A stretch of DNA of 64,000 bases from MWDV01 sp002070715 (lineage in GTDB: Bacteria > Verrucomicrobiota > Verrucomicrobiia > Limisphaerales > MWDV01). Positions 45,646 to 54,519 of the stretch are shown piece after piece. The notes below the pieces were generated by a model, which ran no database searches, was not told the origin of the DNA, and saw only the letters and a program-made list of their open reading frames with translations. Location of the stretch: positions 1-64,000 of the forward strand of contig DAONTI010000022.1 in NCBI GenBank assembly GCA_035411585.1. The letters run 5' to 3'. Both the position numbers and the translations under genes were made by a program. How positions within the stretch are numbered: the stretch's first letter is position 1; each line of letters starts with the position of its first letter.

Positions 45646-46770
45646 TCACCCTTGAAATTTGAACAGCAACACGTCGCCGTCTTGCACCTCGTAACTGCGG
45701 CCTTCCTGGGCGTAATGGCCCGCTTCGCGGGCGCGCCCCACGGTTCCGGCCTCCACCAACGCCTGCCAATGCACCCGCTCAGCCCGGATGAATCCCCGCT
45801 CGAAGTCCGAGTGAATTCGCCCCGCCGCGCGCGCCGCGCCCGTGCCCGCCGGCACGGTCCACGCCCGCACTTCCTGCTCGTTGAACGTGAAAAAAGTTCG
45901 CAGTTGCAGCAGCTCGTACACGGCGCGGATCAGGGTGTCCACCCCGGTTTCCCGCACGCCGAGCGCGGCGAGATACTGCGCGGCTTCATCCGGCGAAAGA
46001 TCGGCCAGATCGCTTTCCAGTTGGGCGGCGACTACCATCGTTCCACACGCATGTTGCGCGCGGGCATGGGCGCGGACTTTCTCCACCCCGGGATCAGCCG
46101 CCGCGCCGGCAAGCTGGTCCTCGGTCACATTGGCGACGAACAGGGTGGGTTTATCCGTCAACAGCGGACAGGCGGCCATCAGCTCGTGTTCTTCCTTGAA
46201 CAGACCCGCCGTGTTGGCCGGGTTGCCGGCGTTCAAGTGCCGCTCCAATTTGTCGAGGACCTGGCTCTCGGCCACCGCGTGCGGGTTGCCGCCCTTGATG
46301 TCCTTGGCCAGTTTTTCCCGACGCCGTTGAATGGCTTCCAGGTCGGCCAGGATCAATTCCGTGGTTACGATCTCAATGTCGTGCAGCGGTTCGACATGGC
46401 CCGCCACGTGAATCACGTCCTCGGCTTCAAAGCAACGCACCACATGCACCAGCGCGTCCACCTCCCGGATGTGACTGAGGAACTTGTTCCCGAGTCCTTC
46501 GCCGCGGGAGGCGCCGCGCACCAGCCCCGCGATGTCGAGGAACTCAATGGTGGTGGGAATCCGTGCGAATCCCCGCTCGGCACTCCCCGCCGGGGCGACC
46601 ACCCGCGCCAGCGCGTCCAATCGCGGATCCGGCACGGTGACGACGCCCAAGTTGGGTTCGATGGTGCAGAAGGGATAATTGGCCGCTGCCGCCTTATGCG
46701 ACCGGAGCAGCGCGTTGAACAGCGTGGATTTGCCGACGTTGGGCAGACCGACAATTCCGGCTTTGAGCAT
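45646..46770 (-). CDS. ychF: Redox-regulated ATPase YchF (Obg-like)
   Basis: A 374-aa TRAFAC NTPase with the P-loop GLPNVGKSTLFNAL, the switch NYPFCTIEPN and a DIAGLVRGASRGEGLGN motif, followed by a helical domain and a C-terminal TGS domain (FFTFNEQEVRAWTV). It binds ATP and ribosomes and is close to universal. The length is normal. Confidence 0.97.
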   Translation of the reverse strand: MLKAGIVGLPNVGKSTLFNALLRSHKAAAANYPFCTIEPNLGVVTVPDPRLDALARVVAPAGSAERGFARIPTTIEFLDIAGLVRGASRGEGLGNKFLSHIREVDALVHVVRCFEAEDVIHVAGHVEPLHDIEIVTTELILADLEAIQRRREKLAKDIKGGNPHAVAESQVLDKLERHLNAGNPANTAGLFKEEHELMAACPLLTDKPTLFVANVTEDQLAGAAADPGVEKVRAHARAQHACGTMVVAAQLESDLADLSPDEAAQYLAALGVRETGVDTLIRAVYELLQLRTFFTFNEQEVRAWTVPAGTGAARAAGRIHSDFERGFIRAERVHWQALVEAGTVGRAREAGHYAQEGRSYEVQDGDVLLFKFQG

Positions 46771-47016
46771 GATGGCATTTAGTTCCGCATCCGGCGGCCA
46801 TCCGCAAGGAAAAACACCCCCGGATAAATAGCGGTTCTTGTTGCGAACGCAGAACAGATGTTTACCGCCGGGCCGGCATCGTTCCGGAGAATCGCACTCC
46901 GTCCGTCATTCCCGGCACCGCGCTTTCTACTTGCCGTTGAATTTCTTTGTTTCATAGTGGGCTGGGCTGGCTCGCGCGGGAGGACGGAATTGCTCGGGCA
47001 GCAGAGGAATTGTTGT

Positions 47017-47092
47017 GGGCGCTTGGCGCAGCGGCTAGCGCATCTCCTTTACACGGAGGTGGTCGCAGGTTCGAATCCTGCAGCGCCCACCA
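47017..47092 (+). tRNA. tRNA-Val (anticodon TAC)
   Basis: The 76 bases fold as a full cloverleaf. The acceptor stem GGGCGCT (47017-47023) pairs with AGCGCCC (47082-47088), A is the discriminator, and CCA is encoded (47090-47092). The anticodon loop is TTTACAC within stem TCTCC/GGAGG, giving anticodon TAC for valine. The T-arm GCAGG-TTCGAAT-CCTGC is standard. Confidence 0.97.
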
Positions 47093-47187
47093 TCTTCTCT
47101 TTTTCCGAAGCCGCTACCGGCGCCGGAGCCTTCCTTGGCCAGATGAATTTACTTGCGGACCGCTGCCGGCGGCGGCCAATTGCCTCC

Positions 47188-47691
47188 ATGCGTGAACTTC
47201 CGCATACCCATTCCTGTTTTGTTTGTGGCGCGGCCAACCCGCTCGGGCTGAAACTGCGTTTTGAAACGGACGGCCATCGCGTTCAAACACGTTTTGTCCC
47301 GCGTCCGGAACACATCGGTTTCCGCGACATCATCCACGGTGGATTACTGGCCACGATCCTGGATGAAATCATGGTTTGGGCCTGCGCGGTGCGGACCCGC
47401 CGGTTTGCGTTCTGCGCGGAAATGAGCGTGCGCTATTTGCGACCGGTACATCCGCGGGTAGAGTTGCAAATCCAGGGCGAGTTGACGGCCGATCGGCGGG
47501 GCAAAATTTTCGAGGCCCAAGCGGCCGTGGAGAATTCCGCGGGCGAAACCCTGGTCATCGCGCGGGGCAAATACATCCCGGTCAAGGCGTCCGATTTGCC
47601 GCCGCTCCTGGATGAATTGGTGGGGGATTGGCGCTGGCTGCTTGATCCCGGCCAACCACCGCCGGACTACTTCACTTCCAAATCAATCTGA
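47188..47691 (+). CDS. PaaI-type hotdog thioesterase
   Basis: A 167-aa hotdog-fold protein. It has CFVCGAANPLGLKLRF near the start, the active-site helix region FRDIIHGGLLATILDEIM, and a VRYLRPVHPRVELQIQGE strand set, as in the PaaI/YbgC acyl-CoA thioesterases. The substrate is unknown. ATG 47188 gives the family start; 47143 is an alternative. Its last 25 bp overlap the 3' end of the TolC-like gene on the other strand. Confidence 0.82.
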   Translation: MRELPHTHSCFVCGAANPLGLKLRFETDGHRVQTRFVPRPEHIGFRDIIHGGLLATILDEIMVWACAVRTRRFAFCAEMSVRYLRPVHPRVELQIQGELTADRRGKIFEAQAAVENSAGETLVIARGKYIPVKASDLPPLLDELVGDWRWLLDPGQPPPDYFTSKSI

Positions 47692-49166
47692 TGGCGTTCA
47701 AACGTGGCGCCTTCGCTCTGCGCGAGCAGGGCCAGCGAACGTTTGTATTGGACCAACGCCTGGATTTCGTCGGAGCGCGCGGCGGTCAGGTCGCGTTGGA
47801 GTTGCAGCACAAAGAAACTGGTGCTCTTGCCGCTCTCGAGTTTTTTCTGTTCCGCCGCGAGCGCGGCCTCGGCGTATTCGCGCGCCTTGCGGGTGGCGCC
47901 CACCCGTTCGTAGTTGGCCTGGGCAAGTTTGATGGCGTTGTCAATCTCCACCATGATGTCCTGTTCCAGCTTCTTGAGGGCCAGTTGCCGGACGGCGTAT
48001 TCGGCCTTGCTGGCGCGGTAACTGTTGCGCGCGCTGCGGTTGCCCAGCGGATAAGTCAGTTGTCCGCCGAAATAGTAAAACGGTTGCTCCCGTTGTTCGA
48101 TGTCGCCCAGCACCCCGCTGAATCCCGGTGACGATCCGGCGTAGCCGCCGCCGACTTTCAGGTCCACTTGGGGATACAGTTCGTTGCGGTTGATCTTGAT
48201 CACGATGCCCTGTTGCTCCAGGTCCAGATTCGCCTGCAGAAAATCGGGGCGCTGCGTCAACCCCTTGCTCCAGCTATCCTGCAAATTGAAAAATTGCAGC
48301 TCGGCATCCAGCGTGCCGGAGAGTTCCAAGGTGCCCGTGCCCCACGCGGCGAAATCGTCGGTCAACAGTTGTTTCAAGGCGTTTTCTAACACGGCCACGT
48401 TACGTTGGGCGGCGATCAAATCTGCCTGCCGCGCCGCCGCCTGGGCCTCGGCTTGTTTTTCATCCAAGGGCGCCAGGGCGCCGACCTCGACCCGTTTCCG
48501 GTTTTCCGCCAGAAGTCGTTCGGCCAGTTCGAGCGCGCTTTGCTGCACCTTGACGTTTTCGTGCGCCGCCTTGAGATCGTAGTAGGCCAGCTCCACGCGC
48601 GTGACGAGGTCCATAATGCGTTGTCGCAAGCCTTGTTCGGTCCATTTCAAGCGGTTCTTGTACACCGCAATGGTCAAACGGGTGGGATTGAGCCAGAGGT
48701 TTTTAATCAGGGGCTGGGTGACATCCAACACCACACTGCCGCCGCTGGCCGAATAGGGGATGGCGTTCCGGTTGGTGTCGTAGCGTCGTCCGTCCGTATC
48801 GTAGAGGTTGCGCAGGGACAGCCCGTATTGCGTGCCCCAAGGCAGCAAGCCGCTCAACGAACTGTTGAACGAGTCGGTTTCCGTGCGTTGTCCGGGAATG
48901 GGGAGGCCCTGAAACAGCGTCTCGCCTGCCTTGTCATAGCGGTGCTGTCCGGAGAATTGAAAGATCGGGTCATAAACCCCGTAGGCGCCGCGCAGGTTGT
49001 AGAGCGCCAGTTCGGGGTTATAGCGTTCAATGCGCAATTCCAGATTATATTCCAACGCTTGCTGGACGCAGTCCTGTAATGACCATGCCCGGGGCGCGGG
49101 AGGTTCTCCCTGACTGACCACCGGCGCCAGGGCGGCCAGACAACCGATCAAACTCAACATTCTCAT
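47667..49166 (-). CDS. TolC-family outer-membrane channel protein
   Basis: A 499-aa exported protein. A signal (LSLIGCLAALAPVVSQGE) is followed by two OEP-type coiled-coil halves: one near 165-265 (LAYYDLKAAHENVKVQQSALELAERLL) and one near 355-465 (LKKLEQDIMVEIDNAIKLAQANYER). Both have a strand before the helix pair, as in TolC. It would form the outer part of an efflux or type I secretion machine. No adaptor or pump is adjacent. The start at 49166 places the signal correctly; the frame stays open upstream inside the Sua5 gene. Confidence 0.85.
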   Translation of the reverse strand: MRMLSLIGCLAALAPVVSQGEPPAPRAWSLQDCVQQALEYNLELRIERYNPELALYNLRGAYGVYDPIFQFSGQHRYDKAGETLFQGLPIPGQRTETDSFNSSLSGLLPWGTQYGLSLRNLYDTDGRRYDTNRNAIPYSASGGSVVLDVTQPLIKNLWLNPTRLTIAVYKNRLKWTEQGLRQRIMDLVTRVELAYYDLKAAHENVKVQQSALELAERLLAENRKRVEVGALAPLDEKQAEAQAAARQADLIAAQRNVAVLENALKQLLTDDFAAWGTGTLELSGTLDAELQFFNLQDSWSKGLTQRPDFLQANLDLEQQGIVIKINRNELYPQVDLKVGGGYAGSSPGFSGVLGDIEQREQPFYYFGGQLTYPLGNRSARNSYRASKAEYAVRQLALKKLEQDIMVEIDNAIKLAQANYERVGATRKAREYAEAALAAEQKKLESGKSTSFFVLQLQRDLTAARSDEIQALVQYKRSLALLAQSEGATFERHQIDLEVK

Positions 49167-49213
49167 TAACCGCGCAGCTTGGGGGATTTGCCGGCCAGCG
49201 TCAAACAAACGAA

Positions 49214-50239
49214 TCAGGCCGCCGCCCGGCGCAGGCGATCCGCCACTCCGCTCCAGGCGGTCGCGTCGGGGGGCGCTTCCATGACGATGGTTTTCGCGCC
49301 GGCTTCGTCGCAACGGTACCACTCGGCATACAAGGCGCGGGCATAAGCTGCGGCGTCGTGCGGCAGCACACTGACGCCGGCGAAACCAGCCGCCGCCGGG
49401 ATGCGCGTGTGGGCGACAATCCAAGCAGTGTCCAGCGGTCGGCCCCGGGCCGTGAGCTGTTTTTGCAATACCGCCGTATCATGCCAAGTCAACACGATGA
49501 CCCGCGCCCGCGGCGCGTAATGTTTTCGCAACATCCCTGGACTGCGTAACGGGCTCGGCGGCCTACAGGCCGGACCGGGCGGACGTGGCCGCTCACCAAT
49601 CACCGCAGCTAAGGCCTCGGCGTGGATCATCCCCGGACGCAATATCTGCGGCGGATGCGTGGTTAAATCCAGCACGGTGGATTCGATGCCGATGGGGGCA
49701 GGACCGCCATCCACCAGCCACCGCAATCGTCCGCCAAGCTGTTTGCGCACATGCTCGGCGGTGGTGGGAGAGAGTTGGTTGGAGCGATTGGCGCTGGGCG
49801 CCGCCAAAGGAAAACCGCATTCACGAATTACCGCTTGCACAAACGGATGCGCCGGCCACCGCACCCCCACCGTCGGGCCGCCCGCAGTCACGATGTCAGG
49901 AATATCAGCCGCTTTCGGCAATACCAGCGTCAACGGGCCCGGCCAGAACGCCCGCGCCAGTTTATCCGCCGCCGCCGGCCATTCCCGAACACACCGCCGG
50001 ACCATGGTTTTTCCAGCCACGTGGACGATGATGGGATTGTGCGCGGGCCGGCCTTTGATTGCATAGATGCGCGCCACCGCCGATGCATCCAACGCGTTGG
50101 CGGCCAGGCCATAAACGGTTTCCGTCGGCACCGCCACTACTTCGCCCGTGCGCAACGCAGCAGCCGCCCGCTGCACGGCGGCGTGGAACAAGGCCGCCGT
50201 GTGCGTCGGCAATATCTCGGTTGTAAGGGAACGGCGCAT
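49214..50239 (-). CDS. tsaC: Threonylcarbamoyl-AMP synthase (Sua5/YrdC)
   Basis: A 341-aa enzyme that makes L-threonylcarbamoyladenylate for the t6A37 tRNA modification. It has VVAVPTETVYGLAANAL and AIKGRPAHNPIIVHVA in the N-terminal YrdC domain and the Sua5-type extension (SPGMLRKHYAPRARVIVL) at about 215-341. The long form is the Sua5 variant. It precedes the TolC-like gene by 47 bp on the same strand. Confidence 0.93.
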   Translation of the reverse strand: MRRSLTTEILPTHTAALFHAAVQRAAAALRTGEVVAVPTETVYGLAANALDASAVARIYAIKGRPAHNPIIVHVAGKTMVRRCVREWPAAADKLARAFWPGPLTLVLPKAADIPDIVTAGGPTVGVRWPAHPFVQAVIRECGFPLAAPSANRSNQLSPTTAEHVRKQLGGRLRWLVDGGPAPIGIESTVLDLTTHPPQILRPGMIHAEALAAVIGERPRPPGPACRPPSPLRSPGMLRKHYAPRARVIVLTWHDTAVLQKQLTARGRPLDTAWIVAHTRIPAAAGFAGVSVLPHDAAAYARALYAEWYRCDEAGAKTIVMEAPPDATAWSGVADRLRRAAA

Positions 50240-50356
50240 GATCAGCCCGTGCGGGCTAGCGTGGGCGATTTCCCGGCCCCGGGCAATCCCGGACGCATCC
50301 CGGCGGGGGACGCACTTTGGAGTTGGGCCCGCGCCGTCGTTGCCTACAATCCGCGC

Positions 50357-51472
50357 GTGCTAGAACAATTGACCCAACAACTTTGCGCGGCTCAATCGCT
50401 GACCGCGGCCCAAGTGGATGCGGCGGTCAACCACTTGGTGGACGAAGCCGTTCCCGTGCCGGTCAAGGCCGATTTCCTGGGCGCGCTGACGCGCAAGGGC
50501 GAAACCCCGGAGGAAATCACCGCCTTCGCCATCGCCCTGCGCGACCGGGCAGTCATCCCGCCGCTTGATCCCGCCTGGCGCGAGGCGCATGAGATTTTGG
50601 ACGTGGTCGGGACCGGCGGCGACCGGTTAAGCACCTTCAACATTTCCAGCACGGCCGCCCTGGTGTGCACGGCGGCGGGCGTCATCGTTGCCAAGCATGG
50701 CAATCGCGCGGTGACGTCGTCGGTCGGCAGCGCGGACGTGATGGAATCCCTGGGGTTGCCGTTCGATCTGGAGGCGGCGGAAGCCGCACAGGCTTTACGG
50801 GAGCACGGGTTTGCCTTTTTCTTTGCGCCCAAGTATCACCCGGCGTTCAAACACATTGTCCCGGCCCGCAAACTTTGCGCCGCCCGCGGGCAATCCACCA
50901 TTTTCAATTTCCTCGGTCCGCTGCTGAACCCCGTCCGGCCCAGCGCCGCGCTCATCGGCGTGCCGCGTCCGGAACTGTGCCAGCCGCTCGCCCAGGTTTT
51001 GCAATCCCTGGGGTTGCGCCGCGCCATGGTCGTCTGCGGCCGCGTGCCGCCCTTGACCGCCAAAGCGAACCCGGAGCAATCCTCCGATTCCACAGGGTCG
51101 GTCTCCGAATCCCCAGCGACAGCGGTTCGTTTCCTTGATGAATTATCCATCCTGGGGGAAAACACGGTGGCAGAGTTTTACCAGGAACGCGCGCTGACGT
51201 GTGCGTCGTTTGATCCCCGACTGTTGCCGCTCCAGCCGGCCACGCTCGCCGATTTGCGGGGGGGCGATCGCGAAGTCAACGCCACGCTCATTCGCGGCAT
51301 CTTGCGCGGGGAAGATCGCGGCCCGCGCCGGGATGTGGTGCTGCTCAACGCCGGGGCGGCCCTCTTCGTCGCCGGAGCGGCCGCCTCCATCGCGGACGGC
51401 TGGGCGTTGGCAGCGGAGATTATTGACACGGGCCGCGCCCAACGGAAGCTGGAGGCCTTGCAAGCGGGTTGA
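50357..51472 (+). CDS. trpD: Anthranilate phosphoribosyltransferase
   Basis: A 371-aa enzyme of tryptophan synthesis that joins anthranilate to PRPP. It has VVGTGGDRLSTFNISS, KHGNRAVTSSVGSADVME and the FFAPKYHPAFK loop, the standard TrpD motifs. I used the GTG at 50357 because the family starts about there; the open frame runs back to 49751 inside the opposite-strand Sua5 gene. It is alone, with no other trp gene near. The end is convergent with no gene but precedes pntAA by 126 bp. Confidence 0.93.
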   Translation: MLEQLTQQLCAAQSLTAAQVDAAVNHLVDEAVPVPVKADFLGALTRKGETPEEITAFAIALRDRAVIPPLDPAWREAHEILDVVGTGGDRLSTFNISSTAALVCTAAGVIVAKHGNRAVTSSVGSADVMESLGLPFDLEAAEAAQALREHGFAFFFAPKYHPAFKHIVPARKLCAARGQSTIFNFLGPLLNPVRPSAALIGVPRPELCQPLAQVLQSLGLRRAMVVCGRVPPLTAKANPEQSSDSTGSVSESPATAVRFLDELSILGENTVAEFYQERALTCASFDPRLLPLQPATLADLRGGDREVNATLIRGILRGEDRGPRRDVVLLNAGAALFVAGAAASIADGWALAAEIIDTGRAQRKLEALQAG

Positions 51473-51598
51473 AATCCGCGCGCGGAACGCCACCATCCCA
51501 GCCCGGCTGGGCGGGCGGAAATCCGATTTTATTTTTTCACGGTACTGCTTGAGTCGAAGGGGCGGTTTGGCTAGTCCTGTGCCGTTCAAAAGACAGCC

Positions 51599-52723
51599 AT
51601 GTTAATCGCCATTCTGAATGAACAGGCGGCGGGCGAACCGCGTGCGGCCATGATCCCGGCCAACGTCGCCCGGCTGATTCAACGGGGCGCATCCGTCCGG
51701 GTGGAAGCCGGCACCGGAATCGCCGCGGGATTTACGGACCAGGATTTCATCCAAGCCGGTGCTGCCATCACCGCGGACCGGACCGGCTTGCTGGCCGACG
51801 CGGATCTGGTTTTGCGGGTGCGCAAACCGTCGGCTGACGAGGTGGGCCGGCTTAAACCCGGGGGCCTGCACGTGAGTTTTCTCGATCCCTTCACCGAGCG
51901 GGATTTGGTGGCGCAACTGGCGGCCCGCGGAGTCAGCGCGATCAGTTTGGAATTGATTCCCCGCACCACCCGCGCGCAGAAAATGGACGCGCTGAGTTCG
52001 CAGGCCAATCTCGCGGGATACGTGGCGGTGATTTTGGCCGCCGAACAAAGCCCCAAAATTTTTCCCATGATGATGACGCCCGCCGGGACCATTGCGCCGG
52101 CGCGCGTGCTGGTCATTGGCGCGGGCGTAGCGGGATTGCAGGCCATTGCCACCGCCCGGCGGCTGGGCGCCCGGGTGGAAGCCTATGACACGCGGCCGGT
52201 TGTGGAGGAACAGGTGCGTTCGCTGGGGGCGCGGTTCCTCAAAATTGATCTGGGCGAAACGGGCCAGACGAAGGATGGCTACGCCAAGGCGCTGACCGAG
52301 GCGCAATTGCAAAAACAGCGGGAGGCGATGCAAAAGTTTTGCGCCCTGGCGGACGTGGTCATCACCACGGCCCAGGTTTTTGGACGGCGGGCGCCGATTC
52401 TGGTCACCGCGGAAATGCTGGCGGCGATGTCGCCGGGCAGCGTGGTGGTGGACGGCGCCGTGGAAAGCGGCGGCAACGTGGCCGGCGCCGTGGCAGGCCG
52501 GATCACCGAGCGCAACGGCGTAAAAATCGTCGCCTTGCCCAATCTGCCCGGCCGCGTGCCCATCCATGCCAGCCAGATGTTGTCCAACAACTTGACCGCC
52601 TTGATCGAGACGTTCTGGGACGCGGAAACGAAACGCTTTGGGCTGAGGCTCGAGGACGAAATCATCCAAGGTTGCCTGGTGACGCACGCCGGCGCCATCC
52701 GTGACGAAAGGTTCAAATCATGA
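51599..52723 (+). CDS. pntAA: NAD(P) transhydrogenase subunit alpha part 1 (NAD-binding)
   Basis: A 374-aa soluble domain I of the proton-translocating transhydrogenase. It shows the alanine-dehydrogenase-like start (LNEQAAGEPRAAMIPANV) and the NAD loop VIGAGVAGLQAIATARRLGA. It moves hydride between NADH and NADP+. It overlaps pntAB by 4 bp; the alpha subunit is split in two genes as in Rhodospirillum rubrum. Confidence 0.95.
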   Translation: MLIAILNEQAAGEPRAAMIPANVARLIQRGASVRVEAGTGIAAGFTDQDFIQAGAAITADRTGLLADADLVLRVRKPSADEVGRLKPGGLHVSFLDPFTERDLVAQLAARGVSAISLELIPRTTRAQKMDALSSQANLAGYVAVILAAEQSPKIFPMMMTPAGTIAPARVLVIGAGVAGLQAIATARRLGARVEAYDTRPVVEEQVRSLGARFLKIDLGETGQTKDGYAKALTEAQLQKQREAMQKFCALADVVITTAQVFGRRAPILVTAEMLAAMSPGSVVVDGAVESGGNVAGAVAGRITERNGVKIVALPNLPGRVPIHASQMLSNNLTALIETFWDAETKRFGLRLEDEIIQGCLVTHAGAIRDERFKS

Positions 52724-53061
52724 CTGCTGATCTGCTGCTGCTGGCCGCCGCCATTGACGCGAAGACGCTGGCGTTTCTCCTGTTCATCTTCGCTATCGCC
52801 ACCGTGCTGGGGTTCGAATTGATTTCCAAAGTGCCGGCCACCCTGCACACGCCGTTGATGTCGGGCGCGAACGCGATTTCCGGCATCACCATTGTCGGGG
52901 CGTTGCTGGCCACCGGCGCCGCCGGCGATAACCGGATCAGCCTGCTCTTGGGCGTGCTGGCGGTGGTGTTTGCCGTGATCAACGTCGTGGGCGGATATCT
53001 GGTAACAGACCGGATGCTGGCCATGTTCCGCAAGAAGGACGGGCCCAAGGATAAACCATGA
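52720..53061 (+). CDS. pntAB: NAD(P) transhydrogenase subunit alpha part 2 (membrane)
   Basis: A 113-aa protein with about three membrane helices (AFLLFIFAIATVLGFELIS and others) and the conserved stretch VPATLHTPLMSGANAISGI. It is the small membrane piece of the alpha subunit. It overlaps pntAA and pntB by 4 bp each, so the three are one operon. Confidence 0.94.
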   Translation: MTADLLLLAAAIDAKTLAFLLFIFAIATVLGFELISKVPATLHTPLMSGANAISGITIVGALLATGAAGDNRISLLLGVLAVVFAVINVVGGYLVTDRMLAMFRKKDGPKDKP

Positions 53062-54428
53062 AGATCGCCAGCGAACTCATCAACATTGTCGCGGTTCTGC
53101 TGTTCATTTTCGGGCTCAAGCGGTTGAGCTCGCCCGCCACGGCGCGCCGGGGCAACTGGTTATCCTGCCTGGGCATGGGGCTGGCCGTGGTTGTCACGTT
53201 GCTGCAACCCGAAATCCAGGTGTTCCAGTGGATTCTCCTCGGGTTAATCGTCGGGTCGGGCGTGGGCGCGTTTCTCGCCCGGACCACGCCGATGACCGCG
53301 ATGCCCGAAATGGTCGCCCTGCTGAACGGCTCCGGCGGCCTGGCCAGTTTGTTGGTGGGCTGGGAGCAGTATCACCATCAATCCGCCTTGGATACCTACA
53401 CCGGAGTGACCGTGGTGCTGGCGGTGCTGATTGGCGGGGTGACCTTCACCGGCAGCGTGGTGGCCTGGGCCAAACTAAGCGAAAAAATCACCGGCAAACC
53501 CATTCTCTTCCGGGGACAACAAGTCTTGAACGCCCTGTTATTGCTCATCACGGCGATCGCCGCGGTGATCTTTGTGCTTCGTCCGGTGGAAGGGTATCCG
53601 GTTTTTCTCGGGTTGATCGTGGCCGCGCTGGGATTGGGCGTGCTGGCGGTGATTCCGATTGGCGGGGCGGACATGCCCGTGGTGATTTCGCTCCTCAACA
53701 GTTACTCCGGCATGGCCGCCTGTGCGACCGGGTTCGTGTTGCAAAACGATCTGTTGATTGTCACCGGTTCGCTGGTGGGCTCCAGCGGCATCATTTTAAC
53801 CCAGATCATGTGCAAGGCCATGAACCGGTCCCTGGCCAACGTCCTGTTCAGCGGCTTCGGCGCCGCCCCCGCCAAGGCGGGCGCCGCGGTCAAGGGCGAG
53901 GCCAAGCCGATCAAGGCCGGCGATGCCTACGTCATTTTGGAGGCCGCGCGGTCGGTGGTGTTCGTGCCGGGCTACGGCATGGCGGTGGCCCAGGCGCAGC
54001 ATGCTGTGCGGGAATTGGGCGAACTCTTGGAAAACAACGGGGCCGAAGTGCGGTATGCCATCCATCCCGTGGCGGGCCGCATGCCGGGTCACATGAATGT
54101 GCTCCTCGCCGAAGCCCACGTGCCCTACGACCAGCTCTACGAGATGGACGCCGTGAATCCCATCATGGACACGGTGGATGTGTGCGTGGTGATTGGCGCC
54201 AACGACGTGGTGAACCCCGCCGCGCACGAGGACCCGAACAGCCCGATCTACGGCATGCCCATCATCGAGGTGGAACGCGCCCGGACCGTCATTGTGCTCA
54301 AACGTTCCCTGGCCGCGGGCTTCGCCGGCATCGAAAACCTGCTCTTCTACAAAGACAACACCCGCATGTTGTTTGGCGACGCCAAGGCGTCCTTGCAGGC
54401 GTTGGTGAGTGAGTTCAAAGGCGTTTGA
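53058..54428 (+). CDS. pntB: NAD(P) transhydrogenase subunit beta
   Basis: A 456-aa protein with about nine membrane helices (residues 1-260) and a C-terminal NADP-binding domain carrying VIFVPGYGMAVAQAQH-like sequence (here VVFVPGYGMAVAQAQH), IGANDVVNPAA and EVERARTVIVLKRS. It completes the proton-driven enzyme that makes NADPH from NADH. Confidence 0.95.
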   Translation: MKIASELINIVAVLLFIFGLKRLSSPATARRGNWLSCLGMGLAVVVTLLQPEIQVFQWILLGLIVGSGVGAFLARTTPMTAMPEMVALLNGSGGLASLLVGWEQYHHQSALDTYTGVTVVLAVLIGGVTFTGSVVAWAKLSEKITGKPILFRGQQVLNALLLLITAIAAVIFVLRPVEGYPVFLGLIVAALGLGVLAVIPIGGADMPVVISLLNSYSGMAACATGFVLQNDLLIVTGSLVGSSGIILTQIMCKAMNRSLANVLFSGFGAAPAKAGAAVKGEAKPIKAGDAYVILEAARSVVFVPGYGMAVAQAQHAVRELGELLENNGAEVRYAIHPVAGRMPGHMNVLLAEAHVPYDQLYEMDAVNPIMDTVDVCVVIGANDVVNPAAHEDPNSPIYGMPIIEVERARTVIVLKRSLAAGFAGIENLLFYKDNTRMLFGDAKASLQALVSEFKGV

Positions 54429-54519
54429 CCGGGGGACGACGAAAAGATCACCTTTCCGGGCGCTAGGCCATCCACACTCTAAACCTGAACCCGCGCGTGG
54501 TTCCGCCGTGCCGACCAGG

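Noticed and set aside
53228..54412. A 394-codon frame inside pntB
   Set aside because: It is an arginine/glycine-rich frame shift of pntB, which itself is full length with all motifs.
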